DNA of 64,000 bases, taken from the NCBI GenBank assembly GCA_021018995.1, contig CM037590.1, forward strand, positions 81,748,097-81,812,096, in the 5' to 3' direction. Source of the DNA: Chloranthus sessilifolius (taxonomy: Eukaryota > Streptophyta > Magnoliopsida > Chloranthales > Chloranthaceae). The notes under the pieces were generated by a model, which had not been told where the DNA came from, made no database searches, and saw nothing but the letters and a program-made list of their open reading frames with translations. Positions 55,845-64,000 of this stretch are shown one piece after another; within the stretch, counting starts at the first letter, position 1, and every line of letters begins with the position of its first letter. The position numbers were made by a program, and so were the translations under genes.

Positions 55845-56290
55845 ACCTGTCGAGAGGTTTGAATTGATGTTCGACAGGTTCTGAAGGTTCCTAATGTGCA
55901 TTTCGACAAGATCTGGGACTTGTCGAGAGGTTTGAGTTAATTCTTGGCAGGTTCTAAAGGTGTAAATGTGATAGTCAACAAGATCTATGAACCTGTCGAT
56001 ATGTTGAGCAAGAAGTCAACAAGTTCTGAAGGTTTTTGGGTACATTTTCGACAGGTTCTGAAGGTTTTTGGGTGCATTTTTTATAGGTTCAGAGTACCTG
56101 TCGAGAGGTTCCATGAACCACTCGAATTGATTTTTTCTGAAGCCTTGAACCTATCGACAGGATTGAGTGAACCTCTCGAGACCTTAAACCTGCCAACCTT
56201 GCCATCCCAGCTGATTTTAACTCTTCGACAGGTTGATGCAACCTATCGAAACCTTCTCTCTAATCCTGTCGAAATACGATTTGCATTGTT
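55845..56290. repeat. Dispersed CCTGTCGAGAGGTT-like palindromic words, spacer copy
   Basis: About 16 words of CCTGTCGA-GAGGTT or TCGACAGGTT type, in both orientations at irregular 20-50-bp spacing, lie between integrase and the env-position ORF. The full form AACCTGTCGACAGGTT would be a perfect 16-bp palindrome. Confidence 0.85.
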
Positions 56291-56651
56291 TTAAACCTAT
56301 CGATAACTCGATTCTGCCATTCGACAGCTTCTGCTATGAGCTCTATTCCTTGTTTGCCGACTTCTTAGTTCCTTCTTCTTCTTCCACCTCACTGGTTTCT
56401 ACTCCACTCACCTTGCCGTTGCTCCATGTGCTTTAATTTCACAAGGGCTATATTTTGCACCTAGTTTGAGCTGGTTTGGTGCCGTGTACTGCAAGATATG
56501 GGAAACCCTAGGGTGTGGGAAAGCTCTTCTGTAACTCCACTCTGTGATTTTTAAGTTTTGTTCTTCCATTTTTAAGTTGTGTGGTAATTTTATTGGGCAC
56601 AAGGAGACTATTGTGAATTGTTGAGAGTTATTTGTGTGGATTGTTTGTCTA

Positions 56652-59384
56652 ATGGCTGACCGTGAGGATACTTTGGCCAACCTTTTCAAAGACCCTTCCG
56701 AATTGGCCCAGAAATCCACTAGAAAATCCAGTAGGCTAGCCACTCAGCCCAAAGAAACCCCACCTGCTAAGAGAAAGTTGATCATGGAAAAACCTGAGAA
56801 GGCTAAGAAAGCCAAGAAGCAAAGAAAGCAAAAATTAGTGAAGAAGTTGTTGAGGACATCCCTGTGCCTGAAATCCCTGTGGCAGAACCTCAACCTCAGG
56901 ATATACTTGCAATCCCTGAGCACCTGATTACTCCCAATGAATTTGTGGATACCTTAGGCTTGATCTCAGAGACAATTTTTGGCATACCTTATTTTTCTAA
57001 GAGGAGTGTAAGGACACCTTGGACTATTTGGTGAAGGCAGGATTGACACCCTTGTTGACCCCATTGCAAGAAAAATCTTACCCTAGGTTATTCAAACTAT
57101 GGTATCAGAACATCAAAAAGAAGATGAAGCCTGGGTCAACTGAGCCTACACTTGTGGTATTGATTGATAATTGGGAGTTGTTAGTGGATTACAATGATAT
57201 TGGGTTAGCATTAGGGGTCCCATATGTTTTTGATACAACCAATGGTCTAGCAGCACCTAAGAGTGTGTCCTTTAGAGCAATGGATAGACACTTGACCCAA
57301 GGCATTGTGGGCTCTGGGGAGTCATTGATGACGATAGATCTAGACTCCAGCCTACTGTTCATAGATGTAATTTCAAGGAAAAATATATATGTTAGTGGAC
57401 ACCAGCAAGAGAGGAGAACCCCCATAGTGGATGCCCTATATTTTTTCTCCAAGGGCCAGTTTATGAATTCTTCTCAACTGATCTTTGAGGCCATGGTAGA
57501 TGTGAATGACAAGATCCAAAGAGTACAAACCTTATCAGGGTTGCCCTACAACAGACTCATCACTGCTTTGCTAAAAAGAGGAAAATTTGTGTTTCAAAAG
57601 GATGAGCCTGTGGAGAAATTGAGCCCTAAGGTGTTTGGGAAGAGGGCCTGGTCTGCTAGTAGGACATTGATTGGGAAAAGCAAGAAGATATCTACTGAGA
57701 GTCCTGACAAAGAAGCCCCTCAGGTAGCCACATCAGTAGCTGTACCTGTGATTCCCACAACCATATTAGCCAGCTCAGTAACTACAGCTGAGACCTCTAC
57801 TTTAGCTAAATCTGAGCTTCTACCCACCTCTGTTGGTCCTAGCTTAGTACCTCCACCTGTAACCTTTGCACCCATAGTCATTCCCTCTACTGCTGTGCCT
57901 TTGCCTGATTTTAACTCTGAGATTGCCAACATTGCCATTCCCTCCATTGCAATCTCCATACCTCTCAATAGTTCAGCAAGCCTTTCCACTATCACCACAT
58001 CCACACCTCTGTCAGCTTCTCCTACCACATACCCCATTATTACCCTACTTTCACTTCCCATCACATCCACTTACCAAAGGAAATCAAAATCACCTACAAC
58101 CCCTCCATCCCAGCTATTGAACCTTTTGAGCCCTGCACCATCTACATCAGCTGACCCAACCATTTCTTCTCCACCATCCATACCCTTTGATATTGACCCA
58201 CCTTTTCCATCTCACCTCCACAGACCCAGGACCAAGGCCATTTGACCACTGAGGGGTATTCATCTCTGATAAAGCCCCTTGTGGATAATATTGGGGATGA
58301 ATACTCCCCTTTACCTGACTCTCCACAGCCTACCCAATTCCAGCCTACTCTCACCCCACCTTTTCAGCATACCCCCACATCTCCTTTCCAACTCATTATC
58401 CCCATTCCACTCACTACCCAAGCCCAAATCCTACCTGAGGTCTCCACCCAGATTCTTTCCCTTCTCACCACCATCCTTGCCCAGCTCCAAACCAACACAG
58501 CTAACCAAGCTGCTATGGCCACCTGCTTACAAGTCATTCAGTCCACCTTAATCCTAGCTACCCCAACCTCCCAACCTCTTCCAATCCCTACTCCTACACC
58601 TACTCCTCTACCCACTCCACCTCCATCTCCTTTAGCAGTGGTTTCCACTGCTGAGGTGGAAAAACCACCCCCTAAACCTTCCACCCAAGACTCTTCAACC
58701 CAGACTGACCCCTTGGAAGAGGACACACCCTTTGCACCTTTTACCTATCTTTCCATCCCACCTGAGCCTGTTGTTGAGGTAGAGGAGCTGACATCAACCA
58801 TCCCACTTTCCCCTTCTCTTCCATCCTCTTCATCCACTCCCTACCATTTGTTTGCCAACCCCACTGAAAGGGCCATTGTCCCTAAATACCTCCTCCCTAC
58901 ACCCCCATTTTCCACTCTTTACAGAGCTATGGGTGAAAATCCCTACATCTGGAGGGATGTCCAACAAGGGATGGCTGTGATGAAAACCTGGGTAAAGCAG
59001 CGCTTGGTAGCTGAGATTGACCAACTGAAGATGGAGCATAAATGGGAGAAGCTTCATTGGGAAACATTATGCAAGCAAGCCTTGACCTTATATGATGCAG
59101 AGAAGCAAAAATCTGAGATGCTAGCTAGGCTGGCTAACACCCTGCAGGCCACCCTACTAGGAGGGATGCCACCCTCAGCAACTGGGGTGTCCATTAATGA
59201 GCCCACCATGCCCTAGGCCAGCTCCAAGCCTTAAAAGCCAACTGCCAAAAGGACTAAGGAGGGTGTTGCCAGTGCTGAGAGACTTGAAAGGAGGATGCAG
59301 GTCAAGGAGGATTATGACAAGCTGGCTGCACAACAAGGATGGGAGCTAATGTCTTTATCAAGCACTGACTCAGAGTCTGATTAG
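56652..59384 (+). pseudogene. Long env-position ORF of the Athila element, three frameshifts
   Basis: It starts at ATG 56652 (MADREDTLANLFKDPSELAQ) with a Lys-rich stretch PEKAKKAKKQRKQK, then shifts frame near 56825 and near 57015. The best part is 57019-58245, with SYPRLFKLWYQNIKKKMKPG, ALGVPYVFDTTNG, and HQQERRTPIVDALYFFSKGQ. This is the conserved globular region often labelled putative plant transposon protein. A long P/T/S-rich region follows, then a frameshift at about 58240, more P/T-rich sequence, a charged stretch AEIDQLKMEHKWEK and an acidic end SLSSTDSESD at 59384. I see no clear signal peptide or membrane segment, so an envelope role is not supported by this sequence. Confidence 0.75.
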
Positions 59385-61297
59385 GAGTAGCTAGTACTTA
59401 CGATTTGTTTGTAATTAGTCTATTTTTGCATATTGCTGTATATACTTTTTGTTCAATATAAAATTTTTTTGTTTCTATTATACTTTGTAGCTACTTGATG
59501 TCCATTAATTTTTGTTTTGTCAGACTGTTCTTTGTGTATGCATTTATCTAGAATGTTCTTTCTGCTGAATTAGTTACTTTTCCTATGCCTACCCTGCTGA
59601 TTCCTTTTCTGAAGCAGTGAGGACACTGCTCCTCATAGGTTTGGGGGTATGGCAGGGTGTGCCAATGGAATAGTTAATGTTAGTGCAGCTATGTTGGACA
59701 AAATTTATGAAAATAAAGTAAATTCCCACCTGATTTTTGAAAAAGAGGAAATTAAAAAAAAATATTTTAAGTGAAATTTATTGTAACTCTAACATTCTCA
59801 TGAAGCAAATGTCAAGAATTTTTAAAAAATTGATGCCTAGTGAACTTGAAAAGAGAAAATTGTGAGGATTTTCCCCAGGAATTTGATGGAAGACCAACCC
59901 AGTGAGATTTGGGCCTAAATAAAATTTCTTTGAGGAGTGTTTTGGCAATTTTTTATGCTCTAAGGACTGATTGAATCTATTCTTGCTCACTAGAAGTTAG
60001 GCAAATCCAAGTTAAAATAGTTTCACAGTATTCATGACATTGAGGACATGAAGTAAGGCCATCCTTTGGACAGTTTGAGTTTAAAATTTCCCATCTTTGA
60101 ACTGCCCTTGATACACACCATTTGAGCTTTAAAAATCCAATCTTTTCTTTGATAAAAACTAAAAAATTTGAACCCAAAAACTCAGTGACCTAATACAGCC
60201 TAACCCTTATCCTGAGATTTCAGAAGGTAAAGGTGAAGGAGTTGAAGAAGGCAGAGATGGTTTGACATTTGGATTAAGGAGAAGAAAGCACCACTTGAAG
60301 ACAACTATGCATCAAATGTATAGTTGTGGCATTTCAGCCCATAAAAAAGAAAAATTAGGAAAAATATAAACAAAAAGCATACAAAAAGAAAAAAAAGAAA
60401 AGAAAAGAAAAACAGAAAAGTAAAACAAAAAGAATGAGAAAGAGAAGTCATTTCATTAAAAGATTGAAAAGAGGATTAGAAGCTGATCACTTCAAATATG
60501 AAAATTCAAGAAGTAGATGGAATTGTGCTGAAATGAAGGTGTGTGCACCACCTCCCTACCTTACTGATTTCTCAAGTTTGAATCCCTTCCATACCCTTTT
60601 ATTCTTTATAAACCTCACCCATAAGCCACATTACAACCCAATAAAAAGACCCTACTGATCTGAAATTGATCGAGCTATCATGTGGAGATAAGGATTTGTG
60701 TAATCTATGGTGAGAAGAGTTAGAAGATTTCAGAAATTAAAGCAATGCCTATGCTCATGCTTGCAGTCCTATTTGAGGGCTGTAACTGCTCTTGAGCTGT
60801 GTGAGATGATACACCCTTCTATTTTTATTTTGAGTGACAGCCATGGTGAGCTTTGGGTATGACATTGAATTTGTTGGGGGCATTACCAAAACAGAATTCT
60901 CAAATTGATGGTAAGCTTTGCATTAATTTTCACACGCAAATCCTTGACATAAACTGATTGATAGTGAAAGAATTACATCAGAATTTCATATTTAAATTGC
61001 TGTTTTACTCCTGAGAATCCTCTACAAAACTGAATGAGAAAGGTGTGGAATGAATTTTATTTTGTTTGAATTTTTTTTTAATATGTTGCATTGTTATTAA
61101 TTGATTCATTGGAGAAGTTTGTGGGTACCTTCACTGAAATCCCTCAGGAGACTTCACTCCTCCACTAGGGATCACCTAGGGGTTTAAAAGGCTTGATGCA
61201 TATGCTAAATGCATCTGTGCTCCCTATCGAAGTGGTAATTTTTTATTTTCAATAATTGTTTTTAATTTCTCCTTTACTCAGGGACTAGCAAAACTTA
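59385..61297 (+). other. Non-coding region between env-position ORF and LTR
   Basis: No gene. An A/G-rich tract lies at 60343-60450. A first polypurine-type tract is at 59637. The 60434-60658 frame is not protein-like. Confidence 0.5.
59637..59649 (+). other. Upstream polypurine-like tract
   Basis: AGGTTTGGGGGTA matches the terminal tract at 61297-61309 in 12 of 13 positions, yet lies 1.66 kb before the LTR. It follows a GAGGACACTGCTCCTCA hairpin word. Confidence 0.6.
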
Positions 61298-61309
61298 GGT
61301 TTGGGGGTG
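61297..61309 (+). other. Terminal polypurine tract
   Basis: AGGTTTGGGGGTG lies immediately before the LTR start TGTTGAGCAGTG, as expected for plus-strand priming. Confidence 0.85.
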
Positions 61310-61679
61310 TGTTGAGCAGTGAAAATACCAATTTTCACCTCCTAACCTAACCTTTGATGGACCTTTGAGTTGACTAATAAAGTGTTTTGAGTGTGTTTTG
61401 TAGATAAGCAATAAATTGCAGTCTTAGTGCAAACATCCCTCTAAAAGTGCTAAAGATTAGACCTGCTGCCTAATCATGTGCTCATGTAGTCCAAAATGTT
61501 CAGCCATCAAGCAGTTCACAGAGCCTCGGAGCTCCATGACAATGATATTTGTCCACATGGGCACACGCGGGAGCAAGACCAGCTGCATTCAATGAAGGTT
61601 GAACGGCTCAAGAGGTGCTGCGTGTTGGACAGATGAAGAACAATAACTTAGAATTGTGTGCCAGCTGTGGAAGCAAAGG

Positions 61680-62240
61680 AAAGGACCTATCGAGAGGTTA
61701 ATTCAAGCTGTCGAGAGGTCCTGATGCCTAAAATTCAAGCTGTCGAGAGGTTCCATCAACTTATTGAGAGGATCTAAGGGTGTACTTGAACCTGTCGAGG
61801 AGTACAAGGTGAAAAAAGCAACTGGTCGAGAGGTTGGAGTTGCAGCAGAAGAACCTGTCGAAGACTCACTTGGAGATACAGGGGAGGTTGCGAGGTTCTA
61901 GCTACATGTCGAGAGGTTCCCCTAAACCTATCGAGCAGTGCAAGGCAACCTATCGATGACTTACCTGAAGCTACATTCGATGGCGTGAGGTTGAATCAAC
62001 CCGTCGAAAAGTAGAGTGCAACCAAAACTGTCGAGAAGGTACCTGAAGCAATGAAAGAAGTCGACAGGATGTTCTATAACCTGTCAAGAGGATATAAGGA
62101 GCTCGGACAAAAGGAGAGAATTCATGTCAATCTTGTCGACTAGTTCAACTAAACCTGTCGAGAAGTCAGGCAACCTGTCGAAATACACACCAAATGGTCT
62201 CAGAACCTGTCGAGAGGTTCCCTGAACCTCTCGACACTCA
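61680..62240. repeat. CCTGTCGAGAGGTT-like words, LTR copy
   Basis: About 19 words such as CCTGTCGAGAGGTTCC, CCTATCGAGAGG and CTGTCGAAGAC. Nearly all are in the same orientation, spaced about 20-45 bp, upstream of the TATA box. Confidence 0.88.
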
Positions 62241-62511
62241 ATTTGGGAACTTCCCAATTCCTGCCATAGCTGCTGCCTACTTCAAAGTTTTGTGCACGAG
62301 TTCCAAGGCATGTTAATGACCCAAGGGGGTATTTTTGGAATACAACTAGGCACGAATGGAAACTCTAACGTCATCACATGTACTTACCAGTTTGGACCAA
62401 TTGGGGGAGAGCTTCTAGAAGAGAAATTAGCCACATCAGTAGCTGGGAATAACTGAAATATTCCTTTGAGCTCTGATTGGCTGAAACAAATCTGAGGACA
62501 GAGGGGAAGAG

Positions 62512-62520
62512 TATAAATGG
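62512..62520 (+). promoter_or_regulatory. TATA box of the Athila LTR
   Basis: TATAAATGG lies about 1.2 kb into the LTR and about 280 bp after the end of the TCGA-word array. Transcription would start about 30 bp downstream. Confidence 0.6.
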
Positions 62521-63503
62521 CTGAGAAGTTGTACAAATGAACTATCCAGAAATTGAGAGAGCCATAGCCAAATTCAAAATTCTTCTTCCCTCTAAAAATT
62601 CCTTCCCTCTTTCTTCTTCCCCATTCACTCTTTAGACCAACCATGGTTGGCTAAACCCCTTTAGTAGCTAGGGTGAGGTTGAGAGCTATAAATCGAGTGG
62701 TGCAAGGGTTTGTATATGGATTGGAGGTTGCACAGATTGTAGATCTGAGAACAATTGGACTGTAAGTTGTATTGATTCAATAATTGTTGAATGTAAAGCT
62801 AATTTGGATCCATAAATCTCTTGATTCTCATTTGATTTCCCTAGATCTAATATCCCTGTGGATGCCTGAGCTTGTAGCCTTGCATCCACAACATCTGTAA
62901 TAGTTTACTTGTTCTAATTAAGATCCTTGAAGTAGAGAAATCTCTGGGATAATTTGTGACCATTCAAGTGGACAGATCATAGCCTTAGGATTACTCCAAT
63001 TCTCTGGTTTAGATTAGATTCTTATGCCTTGCATCTGAGCTTGTAGCTAGATGAAAGATTGTTGTAAATCAGTCCTATGCATTGCATTTGAACCAATTGA
63101 TTTTCAGTAAGGACCAAACTCCCTAGCTACTACTCTCCACCTTTTGATTTTAATCCTTTTCTCCATTCCCTTAAATCTGTGTTTTGATCAATTTTGGATC
63201 ATTTGCTGTTATCTTCAATTTTCTATAGTTTTATAAAGTGACAACTCTTAAAAACCTCTCCTCTTTTATGTTTTGGCTTTGTTTTAAACTAGGATAGGCT
63301 AGAGTGCAAGATCTGGTATAGATATGGAGATTTACCATAGTTTAAAGCACATTTTCCTGTTGACATACCCTGACTTACCCTTAAAGCTTACTGCAACAAC
63401 CCTGGTTCTTGCAGGACTGGTTGCTTGCCTTGGATCCATTTCTCTGTAACTTGTCCTTTTAATTTACTGTTTTAACTCTTTAATAATTATAAGGTAAGCA
63501 ACA

Positions 63504-64000
63504 CAATAGGTAATAGCTTCCAAAGGAAGCCTTTGCTTCTTTTATAGAAAAAGGGATTTTCACCATACGAAACACATACACACACTTAGTGTGTTATCTT
63601 ATCCACTTAAGATTGTTTTGGCTCCGGTGTGAAGCACATACACTTAAGTTAAGCCTTAGCTCACTTACCAAAGGCCCGCAATCAGCTCAAAAAGTTGGCC
63701 CAATTAGTCAACCCAATATAATTGACCCAATTAGTCTGCCCAATTAATCAAATGAGTTTTTTTTTAATCATTGAATAAACTTTCATTGTCCCAATTCTTA
63801 CCTCCAGGTTGTACACGTGCACCGTATGTCGTTCAAGGCACGCACACTCAATCAGTGTGTGTGGGTCCAAAATTTAGGGATGTTACATATCATCACTGCT
63901 TTTACGATTTTATGGCAGTGTCGGTGAATAGTTTCACCTGAATGTTGAAACCTTTCATGGATCATTCGATTTCTTTCATTATGCCCGATGGTCATAAAAA
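63504..64000. other. Flank right of the Athila LTR, no gene seen
   Basis: It contains CACACACTTAGTGTGTTATC and repeated CCCAATTAGTC-type words at 63700-63745. It could still be part of the LTR if the boundary is later. Confidence 0.35.

Larger units (their letters stand above)
54680..63503 (+). mobile_element. Athila-lineage Ty3/gypsy element, 5'-truncated
   Basis: It contains part of integrase, a spacer, a long ORF in the env position, a polypurine tract and a 3' LTR. The integrase C-terminus ([34 protein letters not shown], then [20 protein letters not shown]) is diagnostic of the Athila group. The 5' LTR, gag, PR, RT and RNase H are missing. The left break at about 54680 lies inside integrase. 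The right end of the LTR is approximate. Confidence 0.85.
61310..63503 (+). repeat. Athila 3' LTR
   Basis: It starts TGTTGAGCAGTGAAAA right after the polypurine tract. The U3 part is 61310 to about 62540 and carries the TCGA-word array. A TATAAATGG lies at 62512. The 3' end is set at a CA near 63503 only by plausibility; no second LTR is in the window to confirm it. Confidence 0.65.

Noticed and set aside
57720-58070. Val/Gly-rich minus-strand frame
   Set aside because: Antisense of the Pro/Thr/Ser-rich env-position ORF.

Overview
This window is nuclear DNA of a flowering plant. It is AT-rich, has very little host coding sequence, and is filled with plant-type mobile elements: L1-like LINEs with a C-terminal zf-RVT domain, an RTE-type LINE, a Ty3/gypsy chromovirus, an Athila-lineage gypsy element, solo LTRs, hAT, PIF and CACTA miniature elements, and SINE-like copies. 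The species cannot be named from the sequence alone.

Layout. 1-450 is a roughly 109-bp tandem satellite that runs off the left edge. 2090-2925 holds exons of a host gene on the minus strand that I recognise as the ribosome-biogenesis factor SLX9. 3300-5020 is a patch of decayed duplications. 5487-5632 is an isolated first exon of an ANJ1/AtJ2-type DnaJ gene. 6400-12904 is an L1-like LINE carrying two DNA transposons nested inside it (8638-9195 and 12155-12886). Three further LINE fragments lie at 13495-14200 (+), 15748-17225 (-) and 34470-35213 (+). A 540-bp LINE tail with an RNase H domain sits at 36802-37341, and an RTE LINE at 45825-47440 (-).

LTR elements. A full chromovirus lies at 26884-33372 (-): paired LTRs, iMet primer-binding site, gag-PR-RT-RNH-INT-chromodomain, target duplication AAACC. 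It is dead through frameshifts and several stops. Four solo LTRs each have a perfect 5-bp target duplication: 18638-19373 (GCGTG), 19907-20954 (ATTTG), 37948-41266 (TAAAC) and 41302-42478 (TTAAG). At the right, 54680 to about 63500 is the 3' half of an Athila-lineage element: integrase, spacer, long env-position ORF, two polypurine tracts and the 3' LTR.

Nothing here works as an operon or pathway. The genes belong to separate, mostly dead selfish elements, and the nesting order, target duplications and an undisturbed copy of one insertion site allow a partial history. I did not find a new biological system. The most unusual structure is a set of TCGA-centred palindrome arrays in retroelement control regions: AACCTGTCGACAGGTT-like words both in the Athila LTR and upstream of its env-position ORF, and a TCGATCGATCGAAAG array in an unrelated solo LTR.
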